Positions 44,247 to 57,195 of a stretch of 64,000 nt of DNA are shown here, piece by piece. Origin of the DNA: Ciona savignyi (lineage: Eukaryota; Chordata; Ascidiacea; Phlebobranchia; Cionidae). The stretch lies in NCBI GenBank assembly GCA_000149265.1, contig CH003267.1:234479-298478 (forward strand), given 5' to 3'. The notes below the pieces were generated by a model. The model ran no database searches, had not been told where the DNA came from, and was given only the letters and a program-made list of their open reading frames with translations. A program made the position numbers and the translations under genes. Numbering within the stretch: position 1 is the stretch's first letter; every line of letters starts with the position of its first letter.

Positions 44247-47200
44247 ATACCTCGGCCCCCCAAAGCGCAGCTTTAAAAAAACGGAGGGGGGGGGGTTGGG
44301 GGGTTTCGATCATATTTAAAAAAAACTTATAACGAAATAGCTCTACCACAGTACAGAAATCAACTGGAATCGCGTACACACAATCATAAAGTCACGTTAA
44401 TCTAGTACATAGTCCCGGAACCGGACAGGCAGTCGACGCTCCCTTCCTGGTCTGGGGATAGACGCTCTCGGTTGCTCAGTGTCTGGTTGCACTGTTCGTT
44501 CGGGTAGTTCGTTGTTTGTAGGCGTTGAATCAGTTGGTTGGTCCGGAGGCGTTGCATCTGTTGATTGGTCCTCCAGGTCGTTTATTGGCTGCTGGCGAAC
44601 CGGTGTAAAGATATCTGGTGAACGGGCAACTGCTGGAGCTTCTTGTGTATCCTCGTGTTGTGCATAGGGCAGTTCTGCTAAAATCGATAAGTTGCTATTG
44701 GCGTTTACAGGAGTAACATAAGATTTGACAATACTTGGATGTATATTAAGCCTATTAGTCTCTTGAATAAGGTCATTCGTGGTGTATGCTGGCTTCAGTT
44801 TATCTACTGAAACTACCCATTCTTTACCAGCCTTTAGTAGTGTGAAGTACTTGGGTGTGCGTCTAACTACTGGGTATGGGCCGCGAAAATGAAAGGTGAG
44901 CGGAGCGTGATATGCATCTACACGCACAAAGACCTGTGGTGATGTAAATAAGTCGCGGTGTGGGGTGTTACCCGATGTCGCGGGGTGTTTGGTCTTTACA
45001 TATGTGAACTTTTCATTGTATTGAGCTTGTAGGTCAATACAGTCTTGGGTTGGCGACTGATCACAGTCATTAGTAGAGCTATCAAAAAACTCCCCCGGTA
45101 AGCGGAGTTGTGTAGCATACACAATGTCTGCTGGGGAAGTCCCTAGGTTATCAGAGAATTGTGTCCGTAATGCGAGTATGATAAAAGGCAGGTGATCATA
45201 CCAGTCAGTAGAGGCGCAGCGTGCTGTCAGGACCGTTTTGACAATGCGTACAGTAAGCTCTGCAGCCCCATTTCCCCTGGGAGAATAAGGTGATGTGTGG
45301 AAGTGTTTTGTGCCCAAATAGGTCATCATTTCCTTCCAAAGAATGCTTGTAAATTGAGACCGCTGGTCTGAAGATACCGTTAAGGGAGCACCAAAATGTG
45401 CCACCCAGCCATGCACAAATGCAGAACAAATCGTCTGCGCCGAGCTGTTTGGTAGTGGTACTGCGGTTGGAAACCTGGAAAAGCGATCTAAAATAATTAA
45501 AAGGTATCGGTGTCCGCTTGAATAGGGCAAAGGACCTAAAAGGTCCACGTTCAAGTTCGAAAATTTTGAAGATGAAGGTGGGTAACGCTGTAAAGGAGAA
45601 GAGTAACGCGGGGCTGCTTTTGTCCTTTGGCATTCAAGGCAGGTTTTAGCCCAATTTTGGCAATCTTTTCTTATACCGGGCCACACATACTTGTCAGAAA
45701 CTAACCGTTGGGTCTTTTCTCGGCCTGGGTGAGTCTCATTATGCACAGAGTCGAAAATTTGTTTCCGGTAGAAGGCCGGTACAACTGGCCTTGGCCGCCC
45801 AGTACTAACATCACATATTATGGAGTGTCCATCCATGACCTTGTGTTTCAGTGTAAGGGAATGTTCACCTTCTAGAAGTTGTTGAATATGTGAATCTGTA
45901 GCTTGTAAATCCTTGAATTTACTCCAGTCAATCTGCGTTCGGTCCGGCAATATAGAGTTCACGTTAGAACGGGACAAGGTGTCCGCAACAATGTTGTCTA
46001 CTCCCTTTATGTAGTGTATGTCGTTTGTATATTGACTGATTTCCGTCAAGTACCAAACCTGACGAATATTTGTTGGGTTGTGTTCCGATTTCAGAGCTTC
46101 TGTAAGAGGCTTCGAATCTGTATATAGAGTGAACGGTCGTTCGTACAAATGGAAGCGAAAGTACCTGATTGCTGTTACGGCAGCGAGCAGTTCACGATGG
46201 TACGCGCTGTACGTTTTCTGAACTTTCCCTTTAAGGTGTTGGTTTCAACACTGCTCCCATTGCAGTACCACTGGCGTCAGTGTACACAGATAATTGAGCA
46301 GTCGGATTCGGGTGATATAGCGAAGTGCTGTTGGCCAACAGATCCCGGGCCTCGAAAAAAACTTCCTCGAGTTCTGCAGTCCACCTAAGTATAGCTTGTT
46401 TGTTAGATGATTTATTAATCATATCAAAGAGCGGTTGTAGAAATTTAGCGCAGTCCTTTATACTTTTTCGGTAGAACCCCAAGGTTCCGGTGAAGTTGCG
46501 TAATTCTTTGACTTTGCGAGGTAATGGAAAAATTTTCATTGCCTGAATCTTATCATCGGTTCGTCTCACGTAGGCTACTCCGGTGTTACTTTATAACCCA
46601 GAAAAACCAGCTCGGATTGCCCAAATCTACATTTGTTTGGATTAATTTTTATGTCGTATTTATCCAGTCGTTCGAATAGCTGCCGCAGGTGATCTAGGTG
46701 TTTAGACTCAGTTTTCGAAAATATAAGTAGGTCGTCTATATAACAAAACAAGAAATCAAGATCCGCCAAAATCGAGTCCATGAAATTTTGAAATGCCCCA
46801 GGTGCATTTTTTACACCGAACGGCATTCGCGTAAAAGAAATTAGGCCGGACGGTGTGTGAATGGCGGTCTTATTGACGTCGTCATGTCGTACTGGAATAT
46901 TATGAAAAGCGGAGGTTAAATCAATCGTAGAGAGGTATTTTGAACCTGCGAGTCTACTTTGAAAATCTGTCAGTGAAGGTAAGGTATAATGTATAGGTTC
47001 AGTAAGATTATTCAACTTACGAAAGTCGCCACATATACGGATGTCATCATCTCCCTTAGGAACAGCTATCATCGGACTAGAGAAAGCTGATCCTCCTCGA
47101 ATTGCCAGTCCAGATTCCACCATGTCTTTGCATTTATTTCGAACCTTGTCGTAAAGGTGTGGGGGGATTGGGTACTGTTTGGACGTGCAGGTTTGGTCGC

Positions 47201-48785
47201 CTGTAGTTAGCTGGAACTCAAAGTTACGTTTTACTGGTGCTCTATAGTCAGCTTTCTGCCAAAGAGTTGGGAATTTATTCAATAGTGCTTGATACTTGTT
47301 GGGGACAACTGACGAACAGGCGTCCGATTGAAGATCGTTCACCGACTTTGGACCTGATGGTTGCCTCTTCTGCATTGGCACACTTGTTCTCGATCTGTTA
47401 TGATAGACAGTCTTTGCCAAGGGGTTTAAAATCAAACCTTGCGTAACCATTAAATCCCAGCCTAGTATCGGTTGAGCCACGTCACCAACGATAAAGTTGT
47501 GAGTCATTTTACCGAATCCAATATTTAGTACTCGCCTCACAGTGCCATAAGTCAGTAAAGTTCTCCCGTCCGCTGTCTGGTATTGTTGCATAGCCGCCGG
47601 CTTCCTCCTTGGGAACGAGGTCTGGGGCAAAAATGACCTTGCTGATCCAGTGTCGAGTAAGCAATACATATGTGAGATAGCGTCATACAGACGAGGTAAT
47701 ACTTCTACGTGACCAGAGGGCTCCATGTTCTTGTTGGTAATTGCATGAAGGGTTGTAGAATAAAAACACGGAAACGTGCATTTCCGTGCTCTTGCCCCGA
47801 AGCTAGCATGGTAGAAGCACAAACCTCTTGCTGATGGCATGGAGTTGCTTGAAAAATTGGAAACTGCTGGTGGGCCAGAATATGGTGTAAAAGTAGGCTG
47901 CTGTCGGAAATACGGTGGCTGTTGTCTCGGTTGATTAAATTCTCTGTAATGCGTACCGCGATTCCATGAAGTTAGTTGACTCAATTCCCGTCTCATCTCC
48001 TTGACTGCAACCACCAAATTGTCCAAATCTGCTTTTGCGGCATTTTGTGAAACACCCGTTGATGGTTCTGCATGGCGTGATATTTCGGCGAAAGTTTGGT
48101 AGGCTTTTACCCTGTCGCAATGTCTACCAAGATGTTCTAGCGAGTCGAAGTCTTTATCGCAAAGGTTTTCCACAAACGCTCGGTCAAAGAACTGATAAAA
48201 TCGGTTCGTTATAAAATCTTTATGGGGTGACATTTCAGCTTCGCTCTGCGTATTAAAACAACGTGTTAATTTACGTAAAAATCCTGATGGCGTATCTGTA
48301 GGTTCCGGTGAGAGATTATTTATTTCCGAGTGCCACGACAGTGGAGATTGTGCGGTGTGTTCAGTTATGAGTAAATTACAAAATTCATTGAACGGATCTG
48401 TTGAATTGAGAGACATGGCGATGTCGTTCCAGCGTATATTCAGATCCCCTGTCTGAGCTTGACAAAGAGCCAAAATACGAATGAAATGGTCGGTCATTCC
48501 AGCGAAAAAGAATTGATTTGTAGAAACGCGTAGATAAGCGCGGATGTCTACCCGATTCCACGGCTTTACTGTCTGATTTACTAACCGCATTTGTTCGTTT
48601 TTGGTCAGATCTGATGGACGAAATTGCCCTTGATTTGTGTGGATGTTGTCCGAATTTTTTCGCCATACTGCCGTCGGACACTTTTTCTGAGATGTCGAAG
48701 CATCAGCATCTTCTACATATAGATGTAGGCTGTTAGTGTCGTCTTCCATCTTTTTTAGTTTGTCCTCACTCGGGGCAACAAATAT

Positions 48786-49047
48786 TGTGGCTATCCAGAT
48801 AGTGTTAAAGAACCACAGCAGTTCAGGTTATTTTATTTATCCTTATTTCCTTATTCAAATAGAATGAAAAATTACAAATTAGAAAACTATTAAAAAACAA
48901 ATTAGCAAACTAACACATCCTGCTGGTTGGCAATCAAAGTTAAAATGAACCAAAGACAAGGTTAACTGAAAAGCGAGAACGTGCATGTGCACTCATACGA
49001 AACATTAACAGAACATAGAAACCATAAAAACAGCAATGTTGGCTACA
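48786..49047 (-). repeat. Ty3 element, 5' LTR
   Basis: 262 bp partner of 43985-44246, followed by the continuation of the interrupted BEL LTR ('actaccaaaaga'). Confidence 0.9.
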
Positions 49048-51739
49048 ATACTACCAAAAGATCGATTACCTCACGATAATGCTCATGCGGTAAAAAACAA
49101 GCGTTTTATAGTTCGGTGAAATTGTGGGAAAAAAGGGAATACAATACCGATCTTATTCCCTAGTGACATCGATATAATATAAACAATAATTGCGACGATA
49201 AATCTTACACTCCCCCCCCCCCAATTGCGAGATCGTACAATTGAGCAATTTACAATTTAATTGATTTACGTCGCGTGTTAGGATTCATTCAATGACCGGG
49301 CTAATGCCCGCAATCTCGTTGAGAGCTGTAGCAGGGTCAACACTCTCATTGCGCACGTCCGTAGCGGGTACTATGATACATAGTTTGTGTATCGATTTCT
49401 TGAATTCGGTGTCACGTGCTTTGACTAGCACATTTCGAACTACACCGTGGCTGTCCGGGTACACGGAGGTGATTCTTCCAATGAACCATTGTGATCGTGG
49501 TGTTGTGTTGTCCGCCAAAAATACAACGTCTCCTATCTTTACGTTTTCTTTTCTTTTGTGCCATTTCTGGCGTGCGATGATAGTTCGAAGGTACTCTCCC
49601 GGCCATCTGGCCCAAATTCGGTTGGCTAGATGTAGAACGTAGCGCCAGCGGCGTCGAGCGTAACTTTGCCGTTCATTGGTCAAAGTTGGAGGCAGCTCAC
49701 TTGACGGGTTCACCTTGAGCAGGTGGTTTGGTGTTAATGGCGTCTCGCCATCGATATCCAGTGTAACGGAAGTGAGAGGTCGACAATTCAATATTGCCTC
49801 GGACTCCACGAGCAGGGTTGTCAGTTGATCATCGTTCAATGTCTTTTCACCTGAAATGGAAAGTAAAATCCGACGAACGGATCTAATCATTCTTTCCCAG
49901 TCTCTACCCATGTGTGAAGCGCAGGGAGGGTTGAAATTCCATTGAATTTCGCGTTGTAATAGAAAGTCCTGTATTTGATTTACACATAGTTTGTCCGGTT
50001 TGTGAAGTTTAGTAACGGTGTGGTGCGGTAGGAGCCAGATTCTGCGGTCGGTGACGAATTCGTCACATAGCACCTTTTCGGAGTAGCACTTTGTCATCAT
50101 GTTGTTCATTTGCTCGGCATACTTTTGTTTAATATTTGGGTTTTGCAAAAGTCGCTTTGCTAAACCTTTAGGGCGCCCCATCGCCATGACGCCATTGTCT
50201 GGGAAAATCTCATAATCGTGGCGCCATGGGAGGGATAGTTCATAATGATTATCAACAAACTTAACTGATTCCTTCATAAGGTCATGTGATCTTCGGTCTT
50301 CAATCGAGGTCGGGAAACGAAGAAAGCTGTCGTTGAGGTCATCGAGGTCGTCGATCATTGGTTTGAGATCGCTTTCATCCTTTAAAAACATAACGCTTGC
50401 CTTACAATTGGAACGGCTTTTATCACCACAGGGGCCTAGAACTGACCATCCTAGACGGGTTTTGACAGCGTCGGGACATCGACCATTTCCGCTTCTCATA
50501 GACTCTACACGAAAAACTTGGGGAACGTTGGCCCCGATTAGCAGCTTGACTGATTTATTATCGATCTGTGGAATTTTCTCACCTTGCAAATGACGGTGTC
50601 GCTGTAACGCCTGCGGATGATATAATACATTAGGCTTCTTATATATTTCATCGACAGCAACGACATCGGGATGGTTAATGCAATCTTCACCTTCCTCAGA
50701 CTGGACAGAGAGTGCAAGGGACACTGTATCTGCAGCATTTGGTGAACTTACTATCGACCCCTCACGGCGTGTTTTCGTGGAACCCTGGTCGAGAAATGCA
50801 TAGCTTGCAAGCCTTTGTCTGCATAACCAACTTTACCGGGAACAACGTTTATATAAACCTTGGCCGTGTTGATACTGGTGCAGCATTCATCGATTTCAAC
50901 AGCTGCGCTTATTTCAATACGCTCGTGCTTATACACACGGGGTGGGGGTTGGTGTCTACGGCTTACTGGTACAGTATTTTGTACTTGTGGCGACGTTAAT
51001 TCTGCAACTGATTTCTTGTGATGGCTTAAGGTGGATCCAGTGTCTGCAAGCGAAGGCCGTGGTGTAGTGCGGTTGTTCGTTGTAACTACGGCAACAACGT
51101 TGGGTTGTAATGTTGGTGAGGTCGAGTCTAGAGCCTCCAAGATTTCTTCATCTTTTCGAGCTTTAGAAACTGCCTTCGCGTATTCAAATTCTCGTTGTTT
51201 TTTGTTGGCGACACGCTTTGCTTCTATAGATTCGCGAGCTTTTTGATTGGCTTCTTTCGCTGCTACGCGTGTCCTTTCAGCATCACGATCTGTTTGCTCC
51301 TTTGCACGCTTGCGTGTTTCGAACAACCTGTCCATAGCTTGCTTGTAGGCAAGTTCGGAGAGTTTCAACCTGATTTGGCTTTTTCGGCGTTCACTCCGGA
51401 TAAAGTTTGCAGTAGAAATTATGCTCGACGTACAGCGGTTAGTCCTTGCTAATTGTTATTCAGATTTATTTAACCATTGACGCACATGCATATCGAACTC
51501 ACGTTTCTGACTCTTTAACTGAGTTCCTGATGTGTAAACTTCTTCAAGAGGTTGATCTTTTGGAAAATTGACACATAAGTCCATTAGTTCATCAAATACG
51601 CGGTCGATTCTTGGTATGAGCGCACGTAGTGACGTTCTACATTCGGGAGAAAGCATTAGCCTTTCGGCATCCACGTAAAGTTGTTTGAGACAATTTAAAG
51701 TCTCGGGAATCGTCATTTTGAGGCTTATCAGCAGGAACG

Positions 51740-52478
51740 GGATGGAAACGACGACGGGACGGGAACGACGACTGGACGGGAACAACGACTAGACGGGAAC
51801 GACGACTGGACGAGAACGATGAAGGGACGGGAACGACGACGGGACGAGAACGACGGCGGGACGGGAACGACGACGGGACGGGAACGACGACTGGACGGGA
51901 ACGACGACGGGACGGGAACGACGACTGGACGGGAACGATGACTGGACGGGAACGACGACTGGACGAGAACGACGACTGGACGGGAACGACGACTGGACGG
52001 GAACGATGACTGGACGGGAACGACGACTGGACGGGAACGACGACTGGACGGGAAAGACGACTGGACGGGAACGACAACTGGACGGGAACGATGACTGGAC
52101 GAGAACGACGACTGGACAGGAACGACGACTGGACGGGAACGATGACTGGACGGGAACGACGACTGGACGAGAACGACGACTGGACGGGAACGACGACTGG
52201 ACGGGAACGATGACTGGACGGGAACGACGACTGGACGGGAACGACGACTGGACGGGAACGACGACTGGACGGGAACGACGACTGGACGAGAACGACGACT
52301 GGACGGGAACGACGACTGGACGAGAACGACGACTGGACGAGAACGACGACTGGACGGGAACGACGACTGGACGGGAACGATGACTGGACGGGAACGACGA
52401 CTGGACGGGAACGACGACTGGACGGGAACGATGACTGGACGGGAACGACGACTGGAAGAGAACGACGACTGGACGGGA
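51740..52478 (+). repeat. 17-bp minisatellite, array B, within BEL/Pao fossil 1
   Basis: Same unit and strand as array A (GGGAACGACGACTGGAC) with extra variants (GATGACT, GACGACGGGAC). It lies between the 5' LTR and the gag-like start, i.e. in the untranslated leader of the element. The open frames over it are artefacts of the repeat. Confidence 0.95.
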
Positions 52479-52721
52479 AATGAACAATTCAATTATCACA
52501 AAAATTACTAGTTTGAGAAATAAAACCAATATTTACCAAATTGTGGCTGAACAGGAGCCAAAGCACGTCATACACATCTTCTTTATAACCGTTAATTCCA
52601 AAACATACTACCAAAAGACCGATTACCTCACGATAATGCTCATGCGGTAAAAACAAGCGTTTTATAGTTCGGTGAAATTGTGGGAAAAAAGGGAATACAA
52701 TACTGATCTTATTCCCTAGTG

Positions 52722-53615
52722 CAGGGATGTCCAAACAAGTGCGGCCCACCTGAGATTTTTGTGCGGCCCGCTAGTCATTTTTACTCCAAGTAGTATTTTG
52801 AACTTTAAATCTTGGCCCAATTCAAATGTATCAGTCAGCTTTTAGGGACGCAGTAAACATCAAAACTTCAGAAAGAAACCGACGAACGACAAAAAATTAT
52901 CTCATTGACTTTGTATTGCAGAAATAAGATTTTGTTTCTTTCTATATGTGTTATTTGTTCCTTTTTTTAAAGATGAAATTAATGGCTTTTAATTGTTTCT
53001 TTATGTACCCATTCAGGGTTGGAATTAAGGGATCGCGAATCGCTATTAGCGAACCGTTTTCTTAAGTTCACGAAATACAAAATTTAACAAAGTCGCGAAA
53101 ATATAAATTATACCGGTACTGATTTCGCGCACTTTTAATAATAAATCCTCAACATGTTAATATAACATCGTTTGCCTTAAACATAACATTTAACAATCAC
53201 AATACTATTACATTTATTTACCTTGCCTTTATTTTGCATTATTGGCGTATAATAAGCATTTGCTATCACTATGGCAATAATCGCCATTATGCGTTAATAT
53301 ACCACGATTACTTTATTTATGATTAGCGAGATGCGACACACCCCCTTTTGAATTTACTTTTATTGCAATTTATCATTACTGTACTACTAAATAACGGTAC
53401 TGTCTGCTTTATGAAATAAATATCTTTCTGGACGCTTAAGGCAATTTATCATTACCAAATTTTTTTTCGCGCGCTCCTTATCCGCATTTCGCAAATCATT
53501 TCAAAACCATTAATTCGAACCCTGCCCTTTTTATTGAAATTTAATAGGTTCTGCGGCCCATTGAATTATTTTAAGTGACAATGCGCCCAGTACAATAAAA
53601 GGTTGGACATCCCTG
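52722..53615. mobile_element. Non-autonomous hAT transposon, 894 bp
   Basis: Ends CAGGGATGTCCAA and TTGGACATCCCTG, 8-bp target duplication CCCTAGTG at 52714-52721 and 53616-53623. Inside are 'gcggcccacctgag' near one end and 'attgaattattttaagtgac' near the other. No transposase. Inserted in the 5' LTR of BEL/Pao fossil 1. Same family as 62397-63329, opposite orientation. Confidence 0.93.
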
Positions 53616-53667
53616 CCCTAGTGACATCGATATAATATAAACAATAATTGCGACGATAAATCTTACA

Positions 53668-53877
53668 GCAATGGAAGTGACGAATACACTTTTAGTCAAA
53701 TCTACAACGAGACATGCAAATGTGCAAACTCGTTGATTAAGGAAAGTATAAAACGTGGCAACATTGTTGGAATTTTGTGTTCGAATTCCTGCCAACAGAA
53801 GATATTGGTTGTGAAGGAAATAAATACAGTTCCTATCAACAATTTGTACTTTTCTTCTAATTTTAAATAAACAAACA
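53668..53877 (+). pseudogene. Degenerate copy of acyl-CoA synthetase-like exon 2
   Basis: Frame reads NGSDEYTFSQIYNETCKCAN, SLIKESIKRGNIVGILCSNS and CQQKILVV, then loses the LALALCGATI segment and resumes as VPINN before an early stop. It is the inverted, damaged counterpart of 41098-41308, starting at the exact edge of the BEL LTR. Confidence 0.8.
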
Positions 53878-53942
53878 TGATTTTTAAAATTAGTATAGTT
53901 CATGTTTAGAATCGGTTTGCCGTATTTCGGTTTTCATATAGT

Positions 53943-55633
53943 TATGGGTCCCATTTGAAAAAATGGGACACATATTGTTTTTGTCCGTTTTGTTTCGTCA
54001 AACGCTGGACAGGCATGGCTTGTGGCTCCGACATCTACCAGAAGGAATAATAAAATCGCAATGGAACTTAGTCATTTGTTAGATCACATGGTCTAGATGA
54101 GCAGAAACCACAATTTTGGGTAATACACCTAGGGGAATTCCCCTGGGGGTCAAAAACCAAAACGGTATTTTTTTCAAAAAAAAACAAACCTTTTTGGGCA
54201 TAGCGCATGAACGGCTGCTCCAATTGTGATTAGATTTGGTAAAATAGTAGTGTGTTAGCCACTGCGTTACCAATAAGAAGAAACAAAATATTTACCTAGG
54301 GAAATACCCTAAAAAAGAAGATATGTTTCTAAATCAAGATTGTGACAGGCATGGATTGTGGGTCCGACATCTAACAGAAGGGATAATGGAATCCCAATGA
54401 AACTTCGTCATTTGTTAGAGCACATGGTCTAGATATGCACAAACTAAAATTTTGGGTAATAAATCCAAGGGAATTTCCTTGATACGTTAAAAACCTAAAC
54501 GGTATTTTTTTAATTTTTTTTCTAAATTAGCTTTTTCGGGCATAGCGCTTGAACGGCTGCTCCAATTTTAATTAGATTTGGTGAAATGTAAGTAATAAGT
54601 CACTTATTTAACACCTAAAGAAATTAAAAACTTCCCTAGGGAAATACCCCCAAAACATCCCCTGAGACCTTAAAAACCAAAACGGTAATTTTTCAAAAAA
54701 ATAGCTTTTTACGGGATAGCGCTTGAACATATTCTCCAATTTTAATCAGATTTGGTAGAATGTAAATGCATTAGAGACTGATTTAACACTTAAAACAAAT
54801 AATAAAGATTACCTAATAAAATACCCTAAAAAATAAGATTTTTCCCTCAAATCATGATAGCAACACGCATTTCATGGCGCCACGACATCTACCAGAAATG
54901 GAATCGCAATAAAAATTTGTTATTTGTAAGAGAACATGGTCTATATATGCAGAAACTATAATTTTGGGTAATGAATCCAGGGGAATTCCCCTGAGACGTT
55001 AAAAACCAAAACGTTTTTTTTCTAATAAATTATCATTTTGGGGCATAGCGCTTGAACGGCTGCTCTAATTTTGATTTGGTGAAAATGTTAGACCATTAAA
55101 CACTCTGAGTCAATTAATTAAAATAAGAAAAACATTTACTTAGGGTAATTCCCTTAAAAACGAAAATATGTTCTTGAATTATAATTGTGACAGGCATGCC
55201 ATATCGCACTGACATATCCAACAAGGAGTCGACAAATCTGAATAAAACTTTAAAAATTGTTACATAACATGACCCACATATGTAAAACAGAAACTTATCT
55301 ACTAAACCCAGTGGAATTCCCCGAAACCATGAAATCGGACTATTTTGGAAATTTAGCTTTAATTTACCACCACGCTTGAAAACAAGCTTTAATTTAAAAC
55401 ATTTGTGGTGAAATGTTGGTATATTTAAGACGTTTATTCTTTTCTCAACTACACATGGAAAAGAAGTTTGGTCTGATAACTATGGGACCCATGCGTTAAT
55501 GCTTGCAGAAACAAAGTACATACTCAATGTATAAAATTCAAATTGTGGTTAGGAACACTGTAGCATGAATATATGGCATACGACATGTGTTTTACAAATA
55601 GTGGTGGTTAAACACGTGGTTGACACTCTCTAG
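53943..55633 (-). repeat. Composite repeat, complete inverted copy (1.69 kb)
   Basis: On the plus strand it begins 'tatgggtccc' with the hairpin and ends TTGACACTCTCTAG followed by T. About three to four subunits. The CTAG end followed by T agrees with the four plus-strand copies, where CTAG follows A. Confidence 0.8.
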
Positions 55634-55899
55634 TCTAGTTATTTTTAATTTTGAAAAATAAAGTAGAATGTGAAATACCTGTATAGGCGGTTGGTTTCGA
55701 AAAATTAACGCGTTACCTAAACAATCGGTAAGTTCTGCTTTACACATGTGATTTATTGTATTTAACTGGGCAAATTTTAAATTGTTATATGTGGTAAAAT
55801 ACTGATTAAATCTTTAACACTCAACCAAATCTGATTAAAATTGAAGACAAACTATCAAGCGCTATGGTTAAAAAGTAAATTAAAAAAAAATTATCTTAC

Positions 55900-56150
55900 T
55901 TATTCACTGTCACGGGAAATCCACTAGGATTCCCAACCAAACCTTAGGTTTCTACATATCTGGGTCATGTTATCTAATAATTCCTAAAATTTAAATCTGA
56001 TTCGATCACTCCTTTTGATAGATGACGGGGCGATATGGCATGCCTGTAACAATTATGATTTCAGTAACAAATCATAATTTTTAGAGTTGTTCTTAAGTAT
56101 TGTTTTTCTTTCTTGTGAATGGTTAAGTGGTGGCTAACCTAACGTACAGT
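55900..56150 (+). repeat. Composite repeat, diverged fragment
   Basis: 'tctacatatctgggtcatgt', 'gatatggcatgcctg' and 'ggtggctaac' blocks are recognisable; both ends are missing. Confidence 0.5.
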
Positions 56151-56189
56151 CTCGTCCAAATTGGAATACAATAAAGTAATTTTACCATC

Positions 56190-56465
56190 ACAAAATCCAA
56201 GCTGCAAAAATGACTAATAGATATAACATAAAGGTTACATGGAGGTCCATAAATAAACTACTCGGGAAATCTAAACCACAAATTTTGAAATCATTTGAAA
56301 TTAATGGATTATCTACCAGCAACCCAATACACATGCTAACCATTTTAATGATCATTTCTCAAATGTTGCAACTGAGTTATTAAACCGGGTTCAACCATCC
56401 ACCTTACACAACACAGATTACCTAAAATCCCAACTGTTTCAATGCAGCCTTCAAAATTGAATTTC
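56190..56465 (+). mobile_element. CR1/L2-like LINE, ORF2 fragment upstream of the reverse transcriptase
   Basis: Reads TNRYNIKVTWRSINKLLGKS, KPQILKSFEINGLSTSNP, and, after a frame change, VATELLNRVQPSTLHNTDYL. The WR.INK.L.K block followed by 'IA..FN..F' text is typical of the region between endonuclease and reverse transcriptase. Confidence 0.7.
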
Positions 56466-56748
56466 CGTAACATAGGCTGCTTGTAACGTGGGCACAGTCA
56501 AATATACTCGCTTGCTTCCTCGAAGTGGTATATATTTGTAAAGCAAAAGCGGTTTTCTGTAAATAAAAATCGACTTAAATATAAAAAACACAATATAACA
56601 AACTCATTAAAAACCATTCTTACCGAACTGTGCGTGATCCCAATCTAATTGTTTTACATAAATTTAAATTTGCATAAATATATCGTAATGCTCTGCGAAG
56701 AAATAAAGAAAGAAAATCTGTTTAATAAACAAATACTATAACCGTTAA

Positions 56749-57195
56749 TGTTTCGGCAGCGCCGTGTGCCTAATCTTTTTCGGACCTTTTGGCAGAATTC
56801 AGTCTTACGCGCCACTCTGATTGTTGTTTTGTATTACGCTAACTATTGACATACAAAGTAGATGTTGATGGGTGATGACGTGGCGAAGTGGCGCAGTGGC
56901 GAAGTGGCGGTAACTATAAAATAATGAAACAAATTAACATTTGTAGAAATAGTGCGATACCATAAAGAACACTTTAGCCACCTGAAACTTGTGCCTTTAA
57001 ATATACTTCCGTGAACTACAGAAGTCCAGAAATAACTAATAGAATTGCAAAACGCCAGGTTCCGTTCACTACAGAACTAACATGAAAAAAGGTGAATGCA
57101 GATCCAGGACACGTATCGCATGCATCACATACCCAATCATGCGGTTCAATTCGTGATGCATGCAATGACGTATAAATAAAACTGGGGACAGAACA
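56749..57195 (-). repeat. BEL/Pao element 2, 3' LTR
   Basis: 447 bp, almost identical to 60368-60814. Contains a repeated 'gtggcgaagtggcgcagtgg' stretch. Confidence 0.92.

Larger units (their letters stand above)
43985..49047 (-). mobile_element. Ty3/gypsy LTR retrotransposon, young, with a few breaks
   Basis: Inserted in the 3' LTR of BEL/Pao fossil 1. Two 262-bp LTRs differ at about 3 positions, so the insertion is recent. Likely 4-bp target duplication (ATAC on the right, near match on the left); the uninterrupted site survives in the other BEL LTR at about 52605. Parts on the minus strand: gag-like region with a Cys/His motif, aspartic protease (LLDTGSARSF), reverse transcriptase (LLFCYIDDLLIF), RNase H ([22 protein letters not shown]), integrase ([29 protein letters not shown]). 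A G-rich polypurine tract adjoins the 3' LTR. The coding span looks nearly complete, with about two breaks in pol. Confidence 0.92.
43857..53667 (-). mobile_element. BEL/Pao LTR retroelement fossil 1, carrying two nested insertions
   Basis: Minus-strand element. LTR of about 290 bp starting TGTACAATTC and ending ATCTTACA on the plus strand: the 3' LTR is 43857-43984 plus 49048-49209 (split by a Ty3 element), the 5' LTR is 52481-52721 plus 53616-53667 (split by a hAT element). A C-rich (polypurine on the coding strand) tract follows the 3' LTR at 49210. Parts seen: gag-like N-terminus and coiled coil (about 50750-51715), protease-like and pol-derived coding with BEL-type integrase C-terminus (49285-50724; TPNHLL, WARWPGEYLRTIIARQKW). 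It is broken and internally short; a handful of breaks. Array B lies between its 5' LTR and gag. No matching target duplication was found at its ends. Moderately old. Confidence 0.85.

Noticed and set aside
51637-52529. Long Ser/Arg/Val-rich open frames over the second 17-bp array
   Set aside because: Same artefact as the first array; the array lies in the leader of a retroelement.
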